Source: Anagrus nilaparvatae
Lineage: Eukaryota > Arthropoda > Insecta > Hymenoptera > Mymaridae
Length of the DNA stretch: 64,000 bases
Direction: 5' to 3'
Assembly (NCBI GenBank): GCA_022575985.1
Contig: JAKSXM010000263.1
Coordinates: 13,186,001 to 13,250,000, forward strand
Below the pieces are notes generated by a model. The model did not search any database. It saw only the letters and a list, made by a program, of their open reading frames with translations, and had not been told where the DNA came from. The translations under genes and the position numbers were made by a program. Position 1 is the first letter of the stretch, and each line of letters opens with the position of its first letter. Below, in pieces: positions 45,833 to 55,240 of the stretch.

Positions 45833-45877
45833 AGCTTGAAAAGGGTAGTAGTTAAACTACCGAAACTGTCGCTTGAC
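45833..45877 (+). other. Penelope terminal motif, hammerhead-like
   Basis: After CTTGAAAAG comes a stem GGTAGT-AGTTAA-ACTACC, then GAAA, then a small stem C-TGTC-GCTT-GACA. Penelope-like elements are known to carry minimal hammerhead ribozymes in their terminal repeats (core CUGAUGA..GAAA with short stem III). Here stem II, GAAA and stem III fit but the CUGAUGA box is degraded. The inverted partner at 41427-41471 is more decayed. No stem I could be drawn convincingly. Confidence 0.4.
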
Positions 45878-46737
45878 AAAATATACAAATTACATTTAAG
45901 TGAGAAAATTATACTCCAAGTTTTTATTAAAAGTAAAAATTTAAAATAAAATTTTAAAATTCAAAAATTTAAAGTTACGCAAGGTTAAAAAAAACTTCAA
46001 AAAGTTCAAAAATTTACTATAACCGTGTACTGTCTTGAGGTAAATTTAAAAAGAGCGATTTTGGGCCAAACATGAGTTTTTATACTTTGGAATTTGATAA
46101 GAGCCGTCCTCTCACCTTCGCACCCACTCCCGACTCATCAACTTAAGATGACAACTTCCTATTGGTCATAAGTGATATCGACCGGGAAAATACTCATGTA
46201 GGGGGACAGTGCTTATCAATTTGAATGTTCGGGCCTTGTGCAGAGAGTCTGGAGGGGACTAGCGTCATCATCCAGATCACCTCATGACTCAGGTGTTGAG
46301 TTTCAAAAACTTTATTATTAATTTATGTATTTTTAAAACTATGGATTTCTATGAATATTTTATTTCCACACTGAGAACACTTGGTTTAACCCTTAGTTAA
46401 ACCAATTGCTTTAGTATTTAAATTTAATTTTTCTTAAAAATTATGCGTGTCTTGAGACCATATTGCATTTTACATGAAGCTATTGCTTTATGTCCTCAAG
46501 ACTCAACTTTCGAGGAAAAATCCATGAGTTTCCTTATTTTTATGGATAAAATTTCGTGTGAGGGAATAGTTTCCATTTTCACAAAAAAAAATTATTTCCC
46601 CAACAAAATTAAATTTTCTTTGCAAAACTAAAATTTTACTTAAATCTAAAAGTAAAAATTTTAAAACAAACTTAGAATATGGTCGGAAAACCCCTTTTAA
46701 CAAAAAATAATAAAATTTTAAAATAAACTTAGAATAT
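45878..46737. other. Non-coding DNA with GC-richer patch
   Basis: The stretch at 46040-46300 is GC-richer (CCTCTCACCTTCGCACCCAC, GTGCAGAGAGTCTGGAGGGG) but matches nothing I recognise. An AAACTTAGAATATGG word near 46670 is a partial copy of the sequence into which the next element inserted (see 50656). Confidence 0.4.
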
Positions 46738-46935
46738 TGTTATTTTTAGGCATTAAAAATAAATATCCGTGATAAAACGAAGTCTTTGCTTGGCACTTTT
46801 ACGTGGGCCTCTGGCCTTCCTGTGCTTTTTGACAGCCTTGCCACGGGCTTTGTCGCGCGCAGTCTTGCTTTACGAGACTTATGAATATTGCTCCTTTACA
46901 ACGTCGAGTACTTATATTTTTCGTTTAAGAAACGT

Positions 46936-46951
46936 GGCCCTGAAAAGGGCC
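46936..46951 (-). terminator. Histone-type 3' stem-loop, - strand
   Basis: GGCCCT-TTTC-AGGGCC on the - strand, preceded by CAATC and followed by AC. This matches the metazoan replication-dependent histone mRNA 3' stem-loop (6-bp stem, UUUC loop, ACCA-like tail) bound by SLBP. A purine-rich AAAGGAG lies about 30 nt downstream, further than a usual histone downstream element. No histone coding end precedes it. Confidence 0.65.
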
Positions 46952-47026
46952 GATTGGTAAAATCCTCCCTTGCCACGTCTTATAATTTTACATCGTAAAC
47001 TTTGTAACGTATTTGTCGCGCGCGCT

Positions 47027-47069
47027 CCAATCAGTGAACGAGCTCGAAGTCAGCGAAGGCCTATAAATA
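47027..47069 (+). promoter_or_regulatory. LTR core promoter: CCAAT and TATA boxes
   Basis: CTCCAATCAG (CCAAT at 47027-47031) lies 30 bp upstream of CTATAAATATA (TATAAATA 47062-47069). The expected start is about 47090-47100. This spacing is typical of histone and other strong TATA promoters. The whole segment is missing from the 3' LTR. Confidence 0.6.
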
Positions 47070-47511
47070 TAACCGCAAATCTAGCTAAAGCAGAATTTGC
47101 TGTCCTGACTTCAGCCTTCACGCACGCGGCTACCTTGACACCTTCGCTATGCTGTGGATGAGATTGTTTGCTGGTTTGATTGTTGCTGATGTGCTTGGTG
47201 CACTTGGAGGAGTCCATGGCTTTCGGACGTTAAATTCTCATTGAAGCAGCTCGTAAGCTGTGATTGATTGAATCGCTTGGTGCAATTTTCCGAGCTCGTA
47301 GGCTTGAAGAGGTGGACATTGATATTCCTGGCCAGGAGAAGTCACCTGAGCACTAGGTGCTCGCATGTTTGTAAGTTTTTGATTTCTCTTTTGTATGTTT
47401 GTGTATGTATGTGTATTTGTGACCTTCGTGATTGACTTATTGTATGTCTGTGATTTATTGATTTTGGAACGTGTGGCTGAGGCCACGCATCAAATGCAAA
47501 AAAAAACCATC

Positions 47512-47527
47512 GGCCCTTTTTAGGGCC
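47512..47527 (+). terminator. Histone-type 3' stem-loop, + strand
   Basis: GGCCCT-TTTT-AGGGCC with flanks ACCATC before and ACCTAA after, an almost ideal replication-dependent histone 3' end signal. It would let element RNA be cleaved in an SLBP/U7 manner instead of being polyadenylated. The 3' LTR copy (50585-50599) has lost one stem base. Confidence 0.7.
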
Positions 47528-47584
47528 ACCTAATACGTAAAAAATAAGAACAATAATTCAGAAAGCTTCTACTTAATTTAACAT

Positions 47585-47602
47585 TGGTGCATCAACCGGG
47601 AT
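47585..47602 (+). other. Primer binding site candidate
   Basis: TGGTGCATCAACCGGGAT begins two bases after the LTR end. TGG at the start is expected for pairing with the CCA end of a tRNA; the tRNA species is not identified. Confidence 0.6.
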
Positions 47603-47965
47603 CTTATACCCGAGGAAGCTTTCTGGATTATTTTTGATTTGTTATTCGTCGAGAGCGATTAAATTCGGGAAATACCCCTAGACTTTCCGTTTTTTGAATC
47701 GCAGTTCAAGAAGTACTTTATAAAAAATATATACGTATGCGGATTTGTATTTTAATGCTCCGGGTTTATAACTTTAACGCGATGTGATCACCAGTATTTT
47801 CTCGTTGCCGGGCTTCGTGTATTAACATTTGTGGCACATGTTTTTACTCGAAATATATTGTGGGTTTCGCTAATGAATAATTTAGATTTTGGCTTTGAAG
47901 CAATTAATGAATGGAGTTGTGTTAATTTTGAGTAATTAAATTACATGTCGAACTTTTAAAACTCG

Positions 47966-48388
47966 GTGGATTTTGAATCACTGTGTTGGGAATATAAAAA
48001 GAAAAATATTAGAGTCGTTCCGGGAACACTACCGAGCACTGCCGTCCGCAGTTTTCCACATGGCTTTGCCACGCTCTCTAATTTTTCCGGGACTCTGGCG
48101 AGCTCGGGCGCTCTTGGCCTTTCTCATAGCTTTGCCACTCTGGCCAGCTCGGGCGCTCTTGGCCTTTCTCATAGCTTTACCACTCTGGCGAGCTCGGGCG
48201 TTCTTGGCTTTTCGCATAGCTTTGCCACGTTTTCAAATTTTTCCTGCACTCTGGCGAGCTCGGTCGTCCGTAGTCTTTCACATAGCCTTGCCAAACTTAG
48301 CTTCGCGGTGCTTAGCGTTGGTCTTTGCTCCCTTTGCTCTAGCGGCAGTAACATTATTTGTGATAGTCTATGCTCCTTTGGCTCATAG
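47966..48388 (-). pseudogene. 45-bp repeat coding a basic, histone-tail-like peptide on - strand
   Basis: Three near-identical 45-bp units start at 48092, 48137 and 48182, with decayed units on either side (48040-48300). All frames are open because the unit is 15 codons long. On the - strand each unit reads GKAMRKAKSARA(R/G)QS, rich in Lys, Arg and Ala, and flanking units read GKIRERGKAMWKTADGSAR. The unit resembles the N-terminal tail of histone H2A (GKxKGKAKSRSxRAGLQ) in residue order, and the LTR reads a related basic string. On the + strand the same units read TLASSGALGLSHSFA, with no known match. I favour a captured, amplified fragment of a histone or other basic chromatin protein gene, antisense to the element. 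This is inference. Confidence 0.4.
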
Positions 48389-49072
48389 CATGTATAAAGA
48401 AATTTATTGCGCGTTATTCCTGTAAATAATTAAATTATCTGGCTATGAGGCAATTAAATTTTATGATTTATGTCATTTAAATTTTGGGTGATTGAATTGC
48501 ATCATTCATCTGAAATTTAGGTAATTTGAATATACCGGTTTCACGCATTTTATAGCTCAGAACTTGGGATTTATCGTGCAAATTAAATATTTTCGGTGTT
48601 AAAATAAAAAATCGTATGTGGAAATATTTGTCTCACGTTTACTAAAATATAATTTTTCGAAGGTCGTTTATCTGATTTTGAAATATCGGGATCGCGTAAC
48701 CTTTTGAAAAACTTGAATGTCGATTTGTAGATAAACGGTTTCTAACTTTTACGTTAAATTAATTACTTGTACGTGTCTTTTAAATATCTTTTTTCGCGAA
48801 CAATAATTGCCGAGTTTCGGAGAGTCCTTGGGGATGGTGTGGGTGCAGACGCATCATCTTCGGGTGCTTACTGGAACGAAGTAATATTGTTAAAATTCTA
48901 TTTTAATTTGTGTTATTTGCACGGTGCAGCAGTAAAAAAGTATGAAATTCGATGTAAAAAAGAAAAAAAGAATCGCGAAATTTGTGGCAATTTGAATTCC
49001 TTGGGAGCCCATACAGGGTGGAGCATAAATTTGACTCGGCAAACTTGGGTATAAAAACCCAGAAGTTTTTAC

Positions 49073-49083
49073 AGGGTGGAGAA
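49073..49083 (+). other. Polypurine tract
   Basis: AGGGTGGAGAA lies directly before the 3' LTR start TGTTATT, as needed for plus-strand priming. Confidence 0.65.
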
Positions 49084-50655
49084 TGTTATTTTTAGGCATT
49101 AAAAATAAATATCCGTGATAAAACGAAGTCTTTACTTGGCACTTTTACGCTGGCCTCTGGCCTTCCTGTGCTTTTTGACAGCCTTGCCACGGGCTTTGCC
49201 GCGCGCAGTCTTGCTTTACGAGACTTATGAATATTGCTCCTTTACAACGTCGAGTACTTATATTTAAATTAAACCCCTTATATTAATACACACAGGCATA
49301 TATGCGCTCAAGAAATAGCAAATAATATATAAATATACACACAAGCATATATGCGCTAAAGATAATGTAAGAGAGAGAAGACCGCGCGGAAAAATAATAT
49401 ATAGGTATCATGACAGGCGCCGGTCATGATGCTTTTGATAAGTAAGAACACGGAACGAATATGTCTGGGGAACGTTGCTACTTTTAATATTTGAATATTT
49501 TAATAATCTATGTAGGTGGCAGCATTTCCCAGGCAATAATTCATTGATATTGAATAAAAATAAATTATCATTACCAATTAAATAATTAATTAATTTATTA
49601 AAAAATCTAATTAGATGAAATAAATAATTGAATAGCTTTTTAATATTCAATTATCATTGTATATATGTATATAATTTGTAATATAGTAATTTTCAAGTAT
49701 TTTAGAATAAGAAAATTAAATAATGAATATTATAATTAAATACCCCTTTTGTTATCTATAAAATGCATAATCATTATTAAATATAAATTAAATGTATTCA
49801 ATAAAATATCAAATATAATTAAAAATAGACGTAACGGTCAAATTGTATTTTATTGATAAAAAAGGGATATTTACTCATTAAAAATGTAAATATAAATTGA
49901 TATTAAGTAAAAAAAAATAATAATCAATGTATTTAAAATTATATGTAAAAATAAAAACAATTAAAATTTATTTAAACAATAAAAAAACTAAAAAGAAGGA
50001 ATTCGCGCCAAAAGCAAAAATCCTTCCAGAAACTTCGAGAACGAATTTTATGTATAAAAATTCCAAGCATGTGTGCGTGAGTTGCGAAAAGTATATAAGA
50101 AAGAGCTTTCGCACATCACGACATTTTTTGTTCTGGAATCTCTGGTGAAGCAAGTTCTTTGAACGACCTTTATTATTTTCACACTCAATAAATATTACAT
50201 TGAATTAAAACCTTAGTGTTCTTATTTATGCAAGGGATTCCAAAACATCATCAGCTTCAGATGCAGATGTGCATCAACCAAAATTAGAGGCACAGCCTCG
50301 CTATTTACTTAAACCCTTTGAGGTCCAAGGGCTAGATACCCTTGGTTCGATAAGGATATTAGGCGGGTAGGATTTACAGTGCTCGAAAGTATGAAAAAAC
50401 ATAATTATTGTCATCCCTTCCTCTGAGGGGTTACAGCATGTTTGTAAATTTTTGATTTCTCTTTTGTATGTTTGTGTATGTATGTGTATTTGTGACCTTC
50501 GTGATTGACTTAGTGTATGTCTGTGATTTATTCATTTTGGAACGTGTGGCTGAGGCCACGCATCAAATGCAAAAAAAAACCACCGTCCTTTTTAGGGCCA
50601 CCTAATACGTAAAAAATTAGAACAATAATTCAGAAAGCTTCTACTTAATTTAACA
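49084..50655 (+). repeat. 3' LTR, chimeric (1,572 bp)
   Basis: It matches the 5' LTR from 49084 to about 49265 and again from 50436 to 50655. The 5' LTR segment between these (about 46919-47362, 444 bp, with promoter and - strand stem-loop) is replaced by 1,170 bp of unrelated sequence (49266-50435). Because DNA is both lost and gained, this is a replacement (recombination or template switch), not a simple insertion. The new DNA carries its own promoter-like and AATAAA words. Confidence 0.8.
50024..50099 (+). promoter_or_regulatory. Perfect heat-shock element with TATA boxes
   Basis: TTCCAGAAACTTCGAGAA (50024-50041) is four perfect inverted units, TTCnnGAAnnTTCnnGAA, the HSF binding site. 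TATAAAAA follows at 50053 and TATATAAG at 50092-50099. Further HSE-like words (TTCTGGAA near 50131) and an AATAAATATT (about 50187) follow. The layout is that of a heat-inducible promoter or LTR; it lies in the replaced part of the 3' LTR. Confidence 0.6.
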
Positions 50656-50660
50656 AATAT

Positions 50661-51724
50661 GGTAAGAAAACCCTTTTTAACAAAAAATAAATTTATACTG
50701 AATATTAATTTTCACTTCCAAACTTTTATTTTAAATTTCGAATTTAAAATATATACATTTTGAATGTGTCAAAATAAAAGCTCGCCAGAGAAATATAAAA
50801 TCTCTTTTGACTACATTTATATTTTCTTTTACATTTTTCTTTGGCTAATCCATGGTTCCTAAAAGAAAAATCGTTTTCTCCCAAGGGAATTTTTAGGCAC
50901 GAGAATATTAGCCAAAAATATATTTCTAATTATTTCTCTAAATATTTCCCATAATATAAAAATTCTTTTTTTTTAAATCCTATTTAAGGGAAAAATTTTC
51001 AGAGGAATTAAGCTTTGTGCTACACAGAAAAAATTTTTGGGACGGCACCTAACGTTACAATTTCAACAATTCATATAAAAACTTTTAATATATAGAGAAG
51101 AGTGTAATATTTTACTAGCTTTTAAACAGAAAATAAACCATACTTTTTATGCGTTAAATTTTTTTTTTTTTTTAAATAAATTTGAATATTTTTTGACATA
51201 ATCATTTTTTTATAAATGTTTCAATATATATTTACTTCTTAGGCTCTTTTACTATATTTTAGTGTTGAAATATTTATTTTTCTTTATAAAGTATAGAAAA
51301 TAAAACAAATTCATAATACTCAGTAAAAATAAAAAAATTTAAAATATAAACACAAATACAGTTTTGTCAGAAGGCACAATCCGATTTAACTTTTAGGCCT
51401 TTCACTATATATACGCAATTTTTAAGGTTGCTTCTTCATTAAATAGTGAATGAGAATGATATAGATTCTTTTTCATTTTAAAATTACTTTAAATATTCGA
51501 GATTAATCTCTATTTTCAAGATTAACTCGAATTTTTAAAAGAAGATCTTAATTTTGCGAGGTGACACATACGAGTTCATTTATAGATTTTCGAGACCAAG
51601 ATGAGACTTACACAATCCTCAGTCTCACTCGTATAATGTACCTCCAGCTAAGACCTACTTCATTCTAAATATTTTTATTTAATATAAAAAATTCATAATA
51701 AATTAATATTTACTTTTAATTTAG
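50661..51724 (+). other. AT-rich end of the large intron
   Basis: No repeat or gene was recognised. It ends with an AT-rich tract and the acceptor TTTAATTTAG (AG at 51723-51724). Confidence 0.6.
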
Positions 51725-52567
51725 AATCCTGAAAATTGGAGACGTAACAATAATACCTTGGACATTTCTAATAAAGGCTGCTTTAATCATAATAGTAGTT
51801 CCACTGGTTTAGAATTATTTAATGCAGGTTTGTTAGAATTGCTTTCTCAGACTCCATCAAGTTTATCTTCTGATGAGAATTTAAAAATACTTCGACCACG
51901 TACTCTACTTGAAAGAGCTCGAATAAATGTTTCCTGGTTAGATTCTTCACTCTCAATTATGGAGCAAGGAATTTGTGAATATGACACACTTAAATTACGA
52001 TATAAATTTTATTCTTTTTATGATTTAAATCCTAAACTAGATCAAGTACGAATTAATATGATATATGAGCAAGCAAAATGGCAACTTCTGTCAGAAGAAA
52101 TTGATTGTACTGAAGAAGAAATGTTTGTATTTGCAGGATTACAGATGCAAGTTAATTTTCAAGCAAGCACTTGGAAACCTGGTAGAGAAAACAATGACTT
52201 AAATAAATTGTCTATAGATGATGATATTGATGCTGCTCTAACAGATCTACAAATCACATTAGAAGGAAGTGCAGCTGAAAATATTAACAGTAATATTACT
52301 CAAATACCTGAGCTTAGTGACTATTTGAGGTTATTTAAACCAAAAAGATTTACTCTAAAAGCTTTTAAAAAATATTGGATTGTATGTAAAGATCTGCATC
52401 TTAAAATTTATAAAAATCGTGAAGATTGCGAAATACCAGTATTTGCTATTAATCTTCACGGTTGTGAGATTACTCCAGATATACATATAGCTCAAAATAG
52501 GTATGGCATCCGGTTGGAAGTGCCTAGTGCAGAGGGCATGACAGAAATATGGATCCGATGCGATACA
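51725..52567 (+). CDS. Fit1: Kindlin/fermitin exon (F2 lobe and PH domain)
   Basis: This exon of 281 codons begins NPENWRRNNN (end of the F1 loop). It then reads RPRTLLERARINVSWLDSSL and SIMEQGICEYDTLKLRYKFY, SFYDLNPKLDQVRINMIYEQ, AKWQLLSEEIDCTEEEM (F2 lobe), an acidic linker DDDIDAALTDLQITLEG, and the PH domain from ELSDYLRLFKPKRFTLKAFK and YWIVCKDLHLKIYKNRED to AEGMTEIWIRCDT. The family core (WLDSS, FYDLNPK, YEQAKW, EEIxCTEEEM, IWxRCD) is fully conserved. The PH domain binds phosphoinositides and helps place kindlin at the membrane. The acceptor is at 51723-51724 and the donor is ACA|GTTTGT at 52567/52568; both ends are phase 0. There are no stops or shifts, so the gene looks functional. 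Confidence 0.95.
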
Positions 52568-52640
52568 GTTTGTTATAATAAAATTATATATTTAAAATTA
52601 AATTATAAATTTGTAATGATTGTTATTATTTGTATTTTAG

Positions 52641-52856
52641 GAGAAACAGTATGCTAATTGGCTAGCTGCTTGTAGACTTGCTGCAAAAGGTCGGAGTCTT
52701 GCTGATGCATCTTACAGTAATGAAGTTAAAAGAATAGAAGATTTTTTACAGTTACAAAAACCTTCAACTGAACCAACTATATCCCCAACTTCACTTGGTG
52801 ACATAAACCCAGAAGATTATGTAGCCTCAAGATTTTTGAAAAAGTTGAAAGTAAAG
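52641..52856 (+). CDS. Fit1: Kindlin/fermitin exon (end of PH, start of F3)
   Basis: After a 73-bp intron (acceptor TTTTAG at 52639-52640) this 72-codon exon reads EKQYANWLAACRLAAKGRSL, ADASYSNEVKRIEDFLQLQK, a Ser/Thr/Pro-rich linker, and NPEDYVASRFLKKLKVK. It completes the PH domain helix (EKQYAxWMAACRLASKG in the family) and enters the linker to the F3 lobe, which contacts the beta-integrin tail. The donor is AAG|GTATTT at 52856/52857, phase 0. The next exon (family text ITARILEAHQNV) is not in the remaining 11 kb as far as I can see. Confidence 0.93.
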
Positions 52857-53369
52857 GTATTTATCAAGTAAAATTTAATAATTATTATAATGATAGCTAC
52901 ATGAGCAGTAAATAAAGTTAAGTGTAAAAAAATGGGATGTAATTAATAATTGCACAACAAAAAGGGGGTAATTAGAGAGTAATAAATTTAGCGCCTTAAT
53001 TATACACGGAGACCAAAAAACTTAAACAATTATACTAAAACTCTCCTGAACACAAGGTTTTCTGCTTTTAATTAAAACAAAAATCTATTTTTATGATGCA
53101 AGAAAAATTATTTTATAAATGGCTCCTGCCCAATAAGCATAGTGATTTAAACCCCAAAACCAAATTTGTACAAAATTTGTGTACAAAGCTGTATAATTCA
53201 AAAATTTGTCAAAAAATTAATTAATTTCCGTTGAAATTGTACATTTTTATTTTTTAAAAACATAAAGCGTGGGTAAACGACAAAGGAAGATTAAGACTGC
53301 AGAATTATAGTTATTGATAAAAATCAAATTAATGACTACGCCTTTCTAGGCAGGCAGCCCATAAGACTT
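52857..53369 (+). other. Start of next kindlin intron, AT-rich
   Basis: No exon or repeat was identified before the satellite that follows. Confidence 0.55.
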
Positions 53370-55240
53370 ATTTGAAACCACTCGGACGGCTTTTAATGCA
53401 CTATTTGCCACCGAGATAATCAAATTCTAGACTTTTGTCTAAGGCTCCGTTATCCGAACGGAAAATCTGCTGGTTTTTGAAAGTCACCTGGTTGACCCAC
53501 TTGAAACCGAGTTAAGCTTTAACACTTTATTGTACAAACCTTTGTGATAATATACCCAAATTAAGTCTATGCCCCATTGTCCAGAGGGAGGTACACCGCT
53601 CCAAAAATTTGGGTCACCCAGGTGACCAAATTGAAACGAGGATAGATTTTAATGCTAGAATCTTATCATCATCATAAAAGACCTACAGCTGAAGATATAT
53701 TAAGGAGAAGCTGTCCTGAGCCTCGTAATACGGCCGTCTTTTGAGTCACCCGGGCGACTCTCTTGAAACCAGGCTAAACTTTTAGATATTATGCTATAAA
53801 GATATTTGATGAAATACCAAAATTTTAGCCTATGTCCCATTGTCCTGAGGAATGATACAGCCCCCTAAAGTTTAAGTCACCTAGGTGACCCAAATAAAAG
53901 CAGGCCAAAATTTGCATAAGTTTTCGTTTCACCATAATAAACATATATTTAAAATATAGCCTATGCCAACCTGTCCAAAGGGTTCTACATGACGGTATTT
54001 TGGCCTGAAAACTGCCCCAAAAGTCAAATTTCTTATGGTTTTCTTAGAATTTCTTAATAAATTGAGCTAAATTTATGCAAGGGTCTTATCCCTTAACAAC
54101 TGGGGTGCCTTTCAAAATCGTTTGCGCAAGGGTGAGATCTAGCAGACCCCAGCGATTTTGTAAGTCTATAACTCCTTCAAAACTGGCCCAAAATTAACTG
54201 TTTTTAAATTTAGATCGCAGAAGAGTTCATATAAAATAAAAAAATGAAAATTGTTAGTCTTTTTAAAGATATTAGAAAAAAAAATTTTTTGTGATCATAA
54301 AAAGAGTGGTTTTTTTAATTAGCAATAAAAAATACTTTGGCTTAAAAAATTATAAACAACTTTTTAACCGCTAAACGGGAAATAGTCAAAGAATGCTTTT
54401 TTTTTAATGCATCCTTTTTTTTATTAAAATACTTTTTTTATTTTAAAAATACAAAAAAAATATGATGATTTACTTCCACAAATATTGGAATACATTTCTT
54501 TCATATTTTTTATAACCCTGAGTACATACTCAATGTATGGTCTTTAACTATTGCATTTTCAGAACTTTACGCATTAAATTTTTGATTTTCTCGCTAATAA
54601 GCTTTGGGAAATATTTGCAATGTTTAAATTATTTAAACACCATTCTTTTATTAAATTTTTAAAAAATTGATTTATTGACAAATAAAAAATATTTACAAAA
54701 TTACAATTTTTTTAAAGCACAAAATATGATGTAACTATACTCGGGGGTAGTGGACCCCGAACAAATTTTTTAAAGTGCATGCAACCAATACACGAAATGT
54801 TCTGGGGCTTTTATGGTTGTAGATTAGCAATACAAACATCAAAATGAATTACCAAGCGTATATAAGGGGTGCCACTACAGATTTAGGATAATTCCGAGAT
54901 AATTCCATATTTTTTAAAACTACTATGGGGTCCACTATATCCCACCCATGCTTCTGAGGGCTAATGTAAATAGACAAACTGGTTTTTAAATTTTAGCCTA
55001 AAAAAAGTATTCAAGAGGCTATTTCACCCAACCCCCAAAATTGGAGTCACCCAGGTGAGCCAAATGAAACCGGGACAAATTTTAAATACATTTTCTTTTC
55101 AACATAATAAACATATATTTAAAAAAAATGACCTATACCACCCTGTCCAAAGGGGTGAATTTGATGGTGTTTTGGCCCGAAAACTGACCCAAGAGTCAAA
55201 TTTCTTATGCTTTTCTTCCAATTTCTTACCAAATTAAGCT
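53370..55240. repeat. Diverged satellite, about 125-130-bp period
   Basis: A GTCACC(C/T)(A/G)GGTGACC box followed by (C)AAxTGAAAC(C)(A/G)GG recurs at about 53497, 53617, 53743, 53876 and 55042. Each is followed by TTTAGCCTATG-CCCATTGTCC-type words. Units are well diverged. The 54.05-55.0 kb part has a longer AT-rich filler with no visible box. Confidence 0.65.

Larger units (their letters stand above)
41427..45877 (+). mobile_element. Penelope-like element with three nested insertions
   Basis: Between matching inverted 45-bp ends (41427-41471 and 45833-45877) lie, in order: an RT remnant, a hAT MITE, the rest of the RT/thumb, a GIY-YIG domain split by a LINE 3' end, and a 1.24-kb foldback. 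RT followed by GIY-YIG endonuclease in one reading direction defines Penelope-like elements. All coding parts carry stops and shifts. The inverted terminal words may be remains of the element's own terminal repeats. Confidence 0.75.
46738..47583 (+). repeat. 5' LTR (846 bp)
   Basis: Starts TG, ends CA. Contains, in order: a GC-rich 130-bp piece that reads as a basic peptide on the - strand (stop near 46757; residues such as KARGKAVKKHRKARGPRKSA); a histone-type stem-loop on the - strand; CCAAT and TATA boxes on the + strand; and a histone-type stem-loop on the + strand 56 bp before the end. It is intact, unlike the 3' LTR. Confidence 0.85.
46738..50655 (+). mobile_element. Non-autonomous LTR retrotransposon with histone-type signals
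   Basis: The LTRs begin TGTTATTTTTAGGCATT (46738 and 49084) and end CTTAATTTAACA (47583 and 50655). 5-bp duplications AATAT lie at 46733-46737 and 50656-50660. A PBS-like TGGTGCATCAACCGGGAT sits at 47585-47602 and a polypurine tract AGGGTGGAGAA at 49073-49083, both fixing the + orientation. The 1.5-kb interior has no gag or pol, so the element must have used proteins from another element. The LTR holds histone-type 3' stem-loops and a CCAAT/TATA promoter, listed separately. Confidence 0.85.
5068..51724 (+). other. Fit1: 46.66-kb kindlin intron (phase 0)
   Basis: This interval is bounded by a GTAATT donor and a TTTAG acceptor that join two kindlin exons in the same phase. The conserved kindlin sequence needs no exon in between: F1 loop text on the left, then the loop end and the conserved helix leading into F2 on the right. 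The interior is transposable elements, palindromes, satellites and pseudogenes, listed separately. By contrast the next intron (52568-52640) is 73 bp. A missed small alternative exon cannot be excluded. Confidence 0.8.

Noticed and set aside
47238..47486. 82-codon - strand frame in the 5' LTR
   Set aside because: No family match, and it lies in the presumed R/U5 part of an LTR oriented the other way.
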